Assembly (NCBI GenBank): GCA_949987565.1
Contig: OX465111.1
Location: forward strand, 11,241,202 to 11,305,201
Source: Luidia sarsii
Lineage: Eukaryota > Echinodermata > Asteroidea > Paxillosida > Luidiidae
Direction of reading: 5' to 3'
Length of the DNA stretch: 64,000 nt
Of this stretch, positions 11,694-21,332 are shown in pieces. The position numbers and the translations under genes are program-made. Position 1 is the first letter of the stretch. Every line of letters starts with the position of its first letter. The notes beneath the pieces are model-generated. The model ran no database searches. It was not told the DNA's origin and was given only the letters and a program-made list of their open reading frames with translations.

Positions 11694-11753
11694 GACAATG
11701 GAGCGATGGATGTCCCCACTCGTGCATTCTACAATCCTTTAACCCGCCGATAA
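11694..11753 (+). CDS. Left gene exon 12: C-terminus and stop
   Basis: A 60-nt phase 0 exon (acceptor aag) encoding DNGAMDVPTRAFYNPLTRR and a TAA stop at 11751. The right gene's last exon encodes a matching RAFYNPL...R end and uses a similar gaag acceptor. YNPL fits the YxxPhi sorting/endocytosis consensus. Confidence 0.9.
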   Translation, partial: DNGAMDVPTRAFYNPLTRR

Positions 11754-12660
11754 ATGAATCAACATTGACTATGGACTGCAAACTCATCTGCTTGAACATC
11801 TTCTCTATTCTCTCTTGAATATCTTCTTTGGCAATGTCCCCATACATACATGTATCTCCTGGCCAAATATAATCGCACTACTGCTGTGCCTAAGCCATTT
11901 CTAACAGATGTTGAAACTGGACGGCACTAAATGCCGGCCTCAATTTGGATTGCCACAAGCTTCCATTCTGATTACTAATGATGTACATGTGTGTAGTTGT
12001 CAAGTTAAGGGTTGTGTGGCAAATCATTTAAGATACCTACATGTAGCTATTACCATTATAATAGAAATGGTTTTGGGACATTACAATCTTTCTGTCTTTA
12101 TATTTGGTTTACTGGTCTAAATACTGTACTAGGGAGACCAGATAGGGTTATTATAGGTATATGAAAGGAGACTGGTGTATACGTATATGGAGATTGATTG
12201 GGCTATAAATGGGTTTTTGTTTTTAGAAAAGGGTACTTAAAAGCTACACACTAATATTTCAAAAGATAAGGATGTCATTAAGGGAACATTTGAAACAAAT
12301 ATGCACAATCATTTAGAGAGTGTTTCCATATTTACCTTTTTTTTTAAATACCCCAAGGGTACTCCTTATACAGTATAGTCTGTTTTAGCCAGTATAAACC
12401 TAGCGTGCAGAGTACTGTTTTATATACCCCAAGTTATGCATTTCTTGGTGAGTTGAGTTCCAATATTACTACATCTTTGTATTCATGTGTGCACGTATAT
12501 TTTGTATTCAAATATAAGACAGTAAGAGGGTTGTAAGGATGTTATGGAAAGAACAAACAACAAATGAATGGATTATTTTGGGAAAGCTTAATTCACAGTG
12601 AATGCTTCATAGAGATATAAATAAGGAAATTAAGATTGTTTGGTCATAATAAATTGTAAG
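11754..12660 (+). other. Probable 3' UTR of the left gene
   Basis: AT-rich sequence with no open frame follows the stop. A polyadenylation signal AATAAA lies at 12648-12653. From about 11888 onward this DNA has an inverted match in the right arm (to about 35293), so most of the 3' UTR lies inside the recent inverted duplication. Confidence 0.6.
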
Positions 12661-12689
12661 GACAAGACATTTATTCAAGGATAGAGGGG

Positions 12690-12860
12690 AAAGGCGTCGG
12701 GGAAGACCAGCAGTGTCTTGTCTCAAGGTATAGGCCTACATAAGACTGTAGTACTGAGCTGCTCAGCTGCATCCTATCTGGCAGCTGATAGGGAAGGTTG
12801 GCGTGATCTCATCCATGTCACAGCAGCGCTGTGTGCGCTAACTGACTAGAGAGATGGAGA
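12690..12860. promoter_or_regulatory. Near-identical non-coding block shared by both arms
   Basis: About 160 bp here match the minus strand of 34322-34480 with about five mismatches by eye. No exon is visible. It contains CAGCTG E-box-like sites and short inverted repeats (cctatc...gatagg). Its similarity exceeds that of the coding exons nearby, which suggests either regulatory constraint or arm-to-arm gene conversion. Function unknown. Confidence 0.45.
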
Positions 12861-13859
12861 GAGTGGGAGACAGAGAGGGAGGGAGGGAAAGAGAGAGGGT
12901 GAGAGAGACAAAATGAAGTGTTTGGTTTGTTTCTTTATTGCATATTGGAGCTAGTGATTCTTCATTTTCTTAAATGTAAGGTTTATAGGTAGTGTATGTG
13001 ATCAATCTTAAATTTAGTTAGTGAGCTTGTTTCGTTTTACTTTTTGTACCAGTAGAAATTTGAAAATTCATTAATAATATAAGTACTCAGAAATCCATTT
13101 ACGAACCATATATCATTTACATTCCATCATTACTCAATGATAACTATGTGCATGTATTTGTGCATAAGTGTACTATATATGACATTTAGAGCGTTTAACT
13201 TTCTATAGTAAATATTTGGAGGAAATTATTGTAAGTTTCTGCTCTAAAACAGGAATGCAAAAATTAAATCATGGTGATTGTAAGTGTGAAATGAAGAACC
13301 AGGAAAAGTTGCTTCCCGTTTAATGATGAGTGAATCATGACTTTATTCATGGGATTAAATCTGGATTTACACTTTTGACTTTTCGTCCTTTTATTGCACA
13401 ATAAATTTGAGTCATAATTGATTATTTTAACTAGAGAATTAAAATTCCTTTTGGAGAAATCTCCCTTACAACACGGTGAGGTTAAATATGTCTATACCCG
13501 TGAACAGGGCCGGGTACATCCTTTGCAAAATACTGTGCCCTGTTTACGGCACTTAGTATGTATGTTCAGAACATTATTACACCGTAATTATAAAAATTGA
13601 TATCTAAGAAAGTTGATACAAATTAAACAGTAATTAACAAACTCTCAGACAGACAACCAGCCCAGAAGTCAAACTATTAGACGATCTGCCCGATAGACCG
13701 TCAGACAGACAAGGAGACACATTAACTAGAAGCACTGATAGATGCGTCTTATAGGTATCACAAGCTCTGAATGTAGCCTACTATACATTATTATAACGCT
13801 CTTCCTTTCTGACATCGAGCTTGTGTTTCAAATTAACCGTTGAATCGAAAGAATAAAGC

Positions 13860-14275
13860 TCCGTACTCCCTCCATAAACACTTGCACAAAGACTAGATTC
13901 TCCGATACCCGCGTGGTATGAAGGAATGACGAGTTGAATGAGCAGTTCGCACGGCCACTGATATACTCATACATATTCATGAGCGGCGGGGCGGCCAATG
14001 ATTGGCTGGGCGCCATCTTTGGAATGTTTTGACCGCTGTTTACGAACACGCAACACTGTGCGTAATACCCGCTGCACTAACGCACGTGGAAAACAAGTCA
14101 GCTTGGCCGCCATGTTTGTCTGCTGTCATGGATTGATATCGAAGTGTCAAAAGTACGGGTTGAGTTCCCATGCTTTGGGTCGAATTAACCCCGGATTTCA
14201 GGACGAGAGCTCGGCATTATCTGGAGTGGACCTACCTCGTCTATTCTGTGCCTGTCTTCGGTATACGGGTTGAAG
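13860..14275 (+). promoter_or_regulatory. Mirrored promoter / non-coding first exon, left copy
   Basis: A CpG-containing block matches the minus strand at 32281-32680 almost base for base. It contains two YY1-like motifs (gcgccatctttg near 14009 and ccgccatgtttg at 14107-14118) and ends in a splice donor, TTGAAG|gtacgtg, at 14275 that is conserved in the other arm. YY1 motifs just downstream of start sites are typical of animal housekeeping promoters. The reading frames of the two copies diverge after the ccgccATG, so the exon is probably non-coding. Transcription would run toward the palindrome centre. Confidence 0.5.
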
Positions 14276-15075
14276 GTACGTGTCTTGGGAATTTGGGAAT
14301 TCACGCTTGAGTCAGTCGGGATGAATAAGATCCGGGTGATATTGATAATAACAACAACGCATGTCAGGGTCTGTCACTGTCAGATTACATGTGCAGTATG
14401 TGCTACAACCATGGAGCTATAACAAGGTTGTTTCAACACGGCATTTTGTTGCCATTGCTGAAAATGAAAGGGTGATTAACACTAAATAAACAAACTCATT
14501 GACTAAAATGAAACGCAAGTACACATTATTCACAAGGCCCACCTGTGCCTACAAAACATTCCGCTTTCAGGGGTCTCGCGGGAGAGTTGATATATCCATG
14601 ATTCGTAATATTTGCTGACCAATTTGGGCTGTGGGTGCGTTCGTCAAACGTAAATGAAACCTCCCAGCAAGAAAGATACTGGGCCAAGATATTAGTTTAA
14701 TACTTACGCCGTGAAAGGTTGGTGAAAAAATAACAGTAAATCCACAATAAAGCGCCTATTTGTTATGTATATAGAAAATTGGCTCTGCTGGCAAAAACCA
14801 CATGCCGAAACAGATTTTGCACTCACCGTTAAAAGGTGGGAACAAAATTATTATTATTATTATGTAGAAAATCTGCGGACCGTCGTCCGGCTGACACTCG
14901 CCTCACAAAGTCATGATTCTGAGCAAGACTTCAAGTCTAATTTAGTTTGCAAGTGGTTGTGCCAGACAGTATCGATTTTCTACATATCAATAGGTGTCTA
15001 TTTGTGGATTTAGGGTTATTTCCACCCTTTTGTAGTGACGGGTGCTAAACTAAAATCTTGTCAGGCCACAATCTA

Positions 15076-15180
15076 AGGGCTTGATAGCCGAGATGGTAAG
15101 AGTGCTGGTACGGGAAATCGGAGGTCTCTCGGCCAAGTAGGCCTACCGGCCCAGACATAGGTTTCTTTGCAAAATTTAAA
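15076..15180 (+). repeat. Truncated tRNA-derived SINE shared with the right arm
   Basis: The text gcttgatagccgagatggtaag then gtgctggtac is a decayed box A region of the SINE family. The right arm has a fuller copy (31020-31275) at the colinear place and orientation, so the insertion predates the arm duplication and was shortened on this side. Confidence 0.6.
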
Positions 15181-15431
15181 TTTGCAAGTTCAAAATGTAC
15201 TTGATTTTCTCAAATAAATTTTGAAGATTTAAAATTCAATTGAATTGAAAAAGCTGCATCCGCTTTGTGTGGTCCCCGAGCTGATGTAGCCAGAAAAATA
15301 TGAAGTTGCACTGATGTAGCCAGGTTTCCAATGTTTCAAAATTCTTCAAAAGTTCAAAAACAGTTTTACATTTATTTGGGTGACATTGGTAGTGCATTTG
15401 TTTATGGAATGTTTTAAAGTTTTTATTTCAG

Positions 15432-15508
15432 CAGACGTGATGACAAGGAAACAAGATCCGTGTTGATCAAAGTGAATGTGGATGTTCTGGAGTGGTATGT
15501 TCACAGAG
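15432..15508 (+). other. Exon-like block 2 of the mirrored transcription unit, left copy
   Basis: A 77-nt block lies between a polypyrimidine-AG acceptor (tttatttcag) and a gt. The right arm has a 78-nt version (30830-30907, minus) with the same acceptor and a better donor (gtagga). One frame reads RRDDKETRSVLIKVNV, and the right copy reads GRDKKETRSELIKVSV, but a one-base indel then breaks shared frame. It is either a 5' UTR exon or a decayed coding exon. Confidence 0.4.
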
Positions 15509-15595
15509 GTATAGGCCGACCATTCTTCTCTATTACTGTCATAAATTAATGCCTTGTCAAGTGAGTTACGCTCACCACTTTGCCTATATCCGCCT

Positions 15596-16183
15596 CGGCT
15601 TTATTTCAGCCTCCATTGAATGACAACACTTCAAACTATTTTTACATAAACAATTTTAATCCGTGTTATCATACTATGCAGATGTAACTTGCCACAGCAG
15701 CGGAAAAAAGGTCATTGACTAGCGGCTGTGTGTATGCCCGAAGTGCCACTGACAAAATTCTGTGCACCGTACCGTAAGTGTATGGGCATTGTGTAAGTGG
15801 GAAACAAAGATGAAATCAGAACAAAAATAAGGCCTTTCCTGCTACTCAGTAATGACGGAAAAGCAAAAAATATGCTCTGAAAACCTGTGCTCAAACCCGT
15901 CAGAGCTCCCCTCCGTTAAGGTGCTGAGATTCATCTTAGCCAAATAATCACTACATAATAATTATGAAGATTTTCATGTAACCCTGAGTGCAAATTTGTA
16001 TTTGCTGCTGTGTGCTTGCAAGAACTGGCTTTCTTTCTCCATCTCTATTTTGATATAACACCACTAAAATTCATTGTGCACACTGTGCAGTGTTCGAATC
16101 TAAGAGACAAGTATTCCCCTATTATTATGTTGTACACTTGATCAAATTATGACGTCTTGGGACATTTTTAATCCCTTCACATA
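15596..16183. other. Spacer, nothing recognised
   Basis: AT-rich sequence just inside the left arm boundary. No exon, array or mobile element was recognised. Confidence 0.5.
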
Positions 16184-16281
16184 TTAAAATTTAGTGGGCC
16201 TGACGTTTCGATCCTAGCAGGACCTAGGATTGAAACGCCAAGTCCTGCTAGGCTAAAAACGTCAGGCCCACTAAATTTTAA
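16184..16281. repeat. Foldback element, about 98 bp
   Basis: Inverted arms TTAAAATTTAGTGGGCCTGAC and their complement enclose further inverted words (cgatcctagcagg / cctgctagg). The tttcgatcctagcagga text recurs at 29040 and, diverged, at 8155 and 9358, so this is probably a hairpin formed from the end of a dispersed repeat family. Confidence 0.7.
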
Positions 16282-16399
16282 GATTTGTATTTTGGTAATT
16301 TTAGTCAGTAAGCAGTTTGCAACATTTTTGTATATCCCTTCACATATTGATAAGAACAACGTTCTGTGTGCTCTGAACGCATGCAGACAGACTCAGTGT

Positions 16400-17150
16400 G
16401 ACTCACCATGGACAGCTAGCTATGTCTCCCACCATGGACAGCATATGTCTCCCACCATGGACAGCCTATGTATCTCACCATGGACAGCCTCTGCGTCTCT
16501 CATCATGGACAGCCTCTGCGTCTCTCACCATGGACAGCCTCTGCGTCTCTCACCATGGACAGCCTCTGCGTCTCTCACCATGGACAGCCTCTGCGTCTCT
16601 CACCATGGACAGCCTCTGCGTCTCTCACCATGGACAGCCTCTGCGTCTCTCACCATGGACAGCCTCTGCGTCTCTCATCACGACGGACAGCCGCTGTGTC
16701 TCACCGTGGACAAGCTCTGTGTCTCACCATGGACAGCCTAAAACTATGTCTCTCTGCATGGACAACCGCTGTATCTCACCGTGGACAAGCTCTGTGTCAC
16801 CATGGACAGCTTCTATCTCTCACCTTGGAAAACCTTTGTATCTCACCGTCGACAAGCTGTCTCACCATGACACGCTCTGTCTCTCAACATGGACAAGCTT
16901 TGTATCTCACCATGGACAGCCTCTGTGTCTCTCACCATGGACAGCCTCTATCTCTCACCATGGACAAGCTCTGTATCTCACCGTGGACAAGCTCTGTCTC
17001 ACCACGGGACAGCCTCTTTGTCTCTCATCATGGACAGCCTCTATATCTCACCACGGACAGCCTCTGTGTCACACCATGGACAGCCTCTGTGTCACACCAT
17101 GGACAGCGTCTGTGTCAACGTGGACAGCCAGTGTCCCAGGCCATGACCAT
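16400..17150 (+). repeat. 25-bp minisatellite, about 30 copies, each with an ATG
   Basis: Tandem units of cACCATGGACAGCCTCTGCG plus tctct (25 bp) run from near-perfect copies (16480-16675) into diverged ones (to about 17150). Because 25 is not a multiple of 3 and the unit lacks stops, all three plus-strand frames stay open, giving spurious ORFs of 149-327 codons. Codon periodicity is absent, so it is not called coding. Confidence 0.93.
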
Positions 17151-17381
17151 GGGACAGCCGCTGCGTCTCTTCAGACAGGGAGGCCCTGGTGCTGGCCTTG
17201 CATCACAGACGCCTCCCCTGTCTCACCACTCACCCTCGATAGCTTGTCCCAGGCACCGCGGAGAACATTGCTTCGCCACGGACACCATGGACATCCTCTT
17301 TTATCTCCCCGTGGACAGCCTTTCCTTTGTCATACAAAAGATCTGACCTATGTCCGCCTATATTTCCATAACAATCAGTGA

Positions 17382-18681
17382 TCTCCGATCTTGCCCTAAA
17401 ATGTGGATATGTTGTCATCGTTATTTCATATATTTTTAGAAATGTGTGTTGCTTTTTTAATGAAGGTCCTGTTTTGATCGAATCGTCAGAGCCTGTCCAT
17501 GAATGAAATCGGCATATCTTTGGTCAGTACATGAAGTCAGCCGTTAGACAATTCATAGGAAAATACACGAAACCTCACGGTTGGGTTTGTAGACAAAACT
17601 TGCCACTATATTTGTCCTTGTCTATTCACTGCCGTTAAGGCTTTGGTTGAAAATGTTAGATGAAAGTGACAAGAAAATTTAGTTTTAATGTGTGATTGAG
17701 TTGGAGTTTGAATTTCTTTCCGTGCGATTTCTTATCACAATTCAAACAATGAGTTACTCTTTGGAATTAAGAAGCCATCGTTCCCTAATTTGAAATCATG
17801 TTTTGTACACAATGTTTGGAAAGGAGTATCCTTGTCAGAAAAGTATTGTTCATTTTTGAAATATTAATGTTGATTTGTAAAAGTCCTTTTTTCACTGCTT
17901 GTGCACACTGTTTTTTCGATGAAGAGCCGTATGAATATTGTGAATGCGATGTGCGATCAGTTTCCTTTGACTGAAAAGAAGTATAAGCTTAATCAGTTCG
18001 TAATGTTTGAGAAGGTGTGACTTTAAACAGCTCGAGTTCTTTAACAATGATTTAAGGATGATGTCGAAATGAAATGTGTCAAGGTTGATTGTAAGTACAG
18101 AATATGAAGACAGAAAAGGTACTGGTTCAGTAATAATTGTTTGTGTTTGACTGATTCAACTATGCTGTATTCTTGTTTTTTGTTAATTTGAATTACATTT
18201 TGTAGATGGTCAGTGGACTGGATGATAAACATGAATTAAGAATTTTTCTCTGTACAGCACATTTGACTTGTTTCCTGTGTCGTTCATTTTCTTGCATCGT
18301 TTTGACTTTCCAGACCGTTAATGAACTAAGATTTGTTTCGAACAATGAACATTTGTAGTTTATCAGACATACAGATACAAAAATCCCCCAATGTTCTCGT
18401 TGCCCTAACACCTCAGGAAAACACATTGCTCATGTTTGTTTATAATTGCACCAAAACATGTCCCTGAAGAATTTAAATACAGTTCTTGGACTTGGGTGGA
18501 TAGCTTTCAGTGTCTACACAACATTTAAAGTTAAAAAAGAAAACCCCATTTTTGTTTAAACTACCAAAATTGAGAGCGTTCTGCGAATTGCACCAAAACA
18601 TGTCCCTGAAGAATAAAATAGTGTTCTTGGCCTTGGGTGGATAGGTTTTTGTGTCTACACAACATTTAAAGTTAAAAAAGA
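17382..18681. other. AT-rich spacer, no gene recognised
   Basis: No exon with coding character was seen. A sequence near 18450-18540 (caccaaaacatgtccctgaagaat...tctacacaacatttaaag) recurs at 18590-18676, a direct duplication of about 85 bp just upstream of the decamer array. Confidence 0.5.
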
Positions 18682-19172
18682 TGAATGGCTGCGAATGGCT
18701 GCGAATGGCTGCGAATGGCTGCGAATGGCTGCGAATGGCTGCGAATGGCTGCGAATGGCTGCGAATGGCTGCGAATGGCTGCGAATGGCTGCGAATGGCT
18801 GCGAATGGCTGCGAATGGCTGCGAATGGCTGCGAATGGCTGCGAATGGCTGCGAATGGCTGCGAATGGCTGCGAATGGCTGCGAATGGCTGCGAATGGCT
18901 GCGAATGGCTGCGAATGGCTGCGAATGGCTGCGAATGGCTGCGAATGGCTGCGAATGGCTGCGAATGGCTGCGAATGGCTGCGAATGGCTGCGAATGGCT
19001 GCGAATGGCTGCGAATGGCTGCGAATGGCTGCGAATGGCTGCGAATGGCTGCGAATGGCTGCGAATGGCTGCGAATGGCTGCGAATGGCTGCGAATGGCT
19101 GCGAATGGCTGCGAATGGCTGCGAATGGCTGCGAATGGCTGCGAATGGCTGCGAATGGCTGCGAATGGCTGC
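18682..19172 (+). repeat. Perfect 10-bp tandem array, about 49 copies
   Basis: The decamer GAATGGCTGC repeats about 49 times with no visible mismatch. A 10-bp period is close to one helical turn of B-DNA, so every copy presents the same face. All plus-strand frames are open (CEWLRMAANG repeat), which is a by-product of the unit. The complete homogeneity points to very recent expansion, or to assembly collapse or extension. Confidence 0.97.
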
Positions 19173-19189
19173 GAATTACTGTTTAAAAT

Positions 19190-19250
19190 AGAAAATTGAC
19201 CTGCATCCGCCGGGGATCGAACCCTCGGCTTTGGCGTTCCTAGTCAAGAC
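19190..19250 (-). repeat. tRNA-like fragment between two arrays
   Basis: On the minus strand this reads agccgagggttcgatcccc followed by ggcggatgcag, a box B and acceptor-like tRNA 3' half. It separates the 10-bp array from the 14-bp array. No complete tRNA fold is present, so it is probably a SINE remnant. Confidence 0.5.
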
Positions 19251-19492
19251 GCATGCAGCTTCGCGCATGCAGCTTCGCGCATGCAGCTTCGCGCATGCAG
19301 CTTCGCGCATGCAGCTTCGCGCATGCAGCTTCGCGCATGCAGCTTCGCGCATGCAGCTTCGCGCATGCAGCTTCGCGCATGCAGCTTCGCGCATGCAGCT
19401 TCGCGCATGCAGCTTCGCGCATGCAGCTTCGCCCATGCAGCTTCGCGCATGCAGCTTCGCCCATGCAGCTTCGCGCATGCAGCTTCGCGCAT
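19249..19492 (+). repeat. 14-bp tandem array, about 17 copies
   Basis: Units of GCATGCAGCTTCGC, almost all identical, with three copies carrying a G-to-C change (gcccatgc). Each unit contains the palindrome GCATGC (SphI-like) and AGCT. Six-frame open reading (QLRACSFAHAASRM and reverse) is a by-product of the unit. Confidence 0.96.
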
Positions 19493-19699
19493 GCGTACAC
19501 AGCGCGCCGCTAGCTGTATGCGGTCACCGCGTTGCCATCCAGTCACGGAAACCCCACCAATTTCTCCAAAACTACCCACTCAACGTTCCGACCAAAAATA
19601 TATTTTGTTGCTGGTATCTAGACAAACATTCTGTGTGAGTTTCAATTCTGAACTCCATCTAATTTTGGCAGAAAAAAAATTAACAAATCACGAACTTAA

Positions 19700-20338
19700 A
19701 GCCCCTATAGACAGTTCTTACTGACGTCACGTTGCTACTAGAAACAGCAAGATCCGCCATCTTGGAGTACACACATACCCTTTCGCCCGCACGTTTGTGT
19801 TCGTTTAACGTTACGTTAGTTATCGTGGCGAATTCGAATGCTGCACGATAGGCTTATTACAGTTCTCTCGACATTCTCGGCTTTATTGCTGGAATACATC
19901 TGTACACAATTAACCCGCGACAACCATTCCGTCCATCTTTTTAGCGAAAGTGTTCGAGTTGCGTCACCTTCTCTTGTCAATACAGCGGGTAGACGATAAA
20001 ACGATTTCTTATAATGATCCCCCCTGCTTCCACAGCCAAGGACAGCGCAAAAGTTAATCATCTTTCAACAAAACAAGTACCTTCAATCCGTGGTACAACC
20101 ACGGAGGAATAAAAAAGAGATTCCTCCATGGCACAACTAGTAATTATTACTAGTAAAAAGTAGCAGTAGAAGTATATAGTAGTACAACTACGACGAGTTC
20201 AAAACTTGCCGCCGTGCATGTGGAGTTGTTTGTATGCACAGCTGACTTAGTAACGGCGGTGACGTGCTCATGTGTGTAATCCAAGATGGCCGATAAACAA
20301 AACCGTGACGTCATCGAAGACAGGTCTATACACAACAT
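19700..20338. mobile_element. TIR element carrying a THAP-domain exon
   Basis: An element of about 630 bp with imperfect long inverted ends of about 75 bp. The left end is ctatagacagtt...tgacgtcacg...ccgccatcttgga...tacacacat, and the right end is its approximate complement. Each end contains a CRE-like TGACGTCA half and a YY1-like CCATCTTGG. Inside, on the minus strand, is the start of a THAP-domain ORF (19816-20061). It looks like a shortened derivative of a THAP-type transposon (P-element or Kolobok-like). Exact ends and target-site duplication are uncertain. Confidence 0.6.
19816..20061 (-). pseudogene. Truncated THAP-domain transposase-like ORF
   Basis: The minus-strand ORF starts MINFCAVLGCGSRGD, followed by SFYRLPAVL and KRWTEWLSRVN. 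C-x4-C, FYRLP and the following Trp match the first half of a THAP zinc-binding domain. The second C-x2-H pair is missing, so the ORF is either the first exon of a THAP gene or a truncated one. It lies wholly inside the TIR element, so it is taken as a transposase relic, not a host gene. Confidence 0.6.
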
Positions 20339-21227
20339 TGGTCGAGGTCAAATAATAGCATCCATACGTTGTCTAATCCAACATAATTATGCATGAATTA
20401 GCACACCTGTGAAAATTTCAGCTCAATCCGCCAACCGAGTCTCGAGAACATCGTGAAAACCGCTTCATTTGTTTCGCGAAAATGCAGCATTCAACGCCGA
20501 ACTGTTCCGGGAAATAGTGTAGATCTCTGTGAGACGTAAACTATTTCTTTACTATTTTCTAAAAAAAATACAGCATTTTAGACAAAAAATATTTCAGTGC
20601 GAGGTTTCTATTATAACCATCTTCAAACTGGATAAGTTTCATGCAAACATGTGAACATTTCTGTTTTTTGATCTTACCAATGTTGTGTAGGGACTTTAAG
20701 TGCTTTCCCATAGAGTTGTGCGATAAAAAGACGGCGAGTTTGACATCTATACCCATGATGCTTTGCGAACGTCGAAAAGGATTATGGCATAGGGTCTAAA
20801 CGTCACACGGAGCAAATTCTATATCGTGCACACAGGCAGTCTACGGCATTAAACACAATGAACTACACCACATTATGAAACAACAGCGGAGATACGCACA
20901 ACGTATAATCAGCTGCAATAGTAATCCACATGTACATGTACATGTACAGTACGCGTATTGTACATGTATAGGCCTACCATATAGTTCACTATTATGAGGC
21001 CTTCACAGTACAGTCGCCATAACACTGACCCGTAAACAATCCCACTCACGTTGACATTGCCCCGTGTTGATTCTCAAAATTATATGTTCAACGGCTACAT
21101 GCCTACACCCCATCAACCCAAAGATTAACTAGAACATTAAATTTACCTGACGACTCCTCTGGAAGGGTTTTTCTGCACTCGAACCAGCCAAAAAGGGTGC
21201 AATTATATGAGGTGACAGATTGCTACT
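20339..21227. other. Spacer, no gene recognised
   Basis: No exon was recognised. Several acatgtac palindromes lie near 20928-20970. Nothing else is supported. Confidence 0.45.
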
Positions 21228-21332
21228 CTAGGCTGGTTCCCGTCCCTTACCTGGTCTCCAGACGTCTCACGTCCTCCAAAATGCGGGACGTGAGACGTCT
21301 GGAGACCAGGTAAGGGACGGGAACCAGCCTAG
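21228..21332. mobile_element. Perfect hairpin (foldback) element with TACT flanks
   Basis: Arms of about 47 bp starting CTAGGCTGGTTCCCGTCCC are perfect complements separated by a loop of about 10 bp (tccaaaatgc). The element is flanked on both sides by TACT, consistent with a 4-bp target duplication. It is non-coding. Perfect arms imply a recent event or snap-back origin. Confidence 0.85.

Larger units (their letters stand above)
943..11753 (+). other. Left gene: EGF-SEA-EGF-transmembrane protein (3' part)
   Basis: Twelve exons, joined at GT/AG borders, give one open frame of 476 residues plus a stop. The 5' end lies outside the window. Domain order is three short EGF modules, two further EGF-like modules, a SEA domain split over two exons, an EGF split over two exons, one transmembrane helix and a tail of about 100 residues. 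The protein should be a type I surface protein. The SEA domain contains GSVVV, the self-cleavage motif of membrane mucins such as MUC1, MUC3 and MUC17, so it is probably cut into two non-covalently held chains. The right gene (36882-62805, minus) is an exon-for-exon paralog. Exact orthology is unknown; membrane-mucin-like is an architectural comparison only. Confidence 0.88.
11888..15595 (+). repeat. Left arm of an inner inverted duplication
   Basis: Reading left to right, this segment matches the reverse complement of 35293 down to 30738 in colinear order. Anchors are the 3' UTR blocks near 12130-12330, a block at 12690-12860, the polypyrimidine/purine stretch near 12850-12910, the promoter-like block 13840-14290, the SINE remnant at 15076 and the exon-like block 15432-15508. 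By eye the best blocks differ at about 5 positions per 160-170. The right arm is longer because it gained a 12-bp array and a foldback. Confidence 0.9.

Noticed and set aside
13998..14273. 91-codon protein starting MIGWAPS
   Set aside because: The mirrored copy shares the first half but diverges in frame afterwards, which fits a non-coding first exon.
18651..19199. 182-codon CEWLRMAANG repeat protein
   Set aside because: All plus frames are open in the decamer array, so there is no frame-specific signal.
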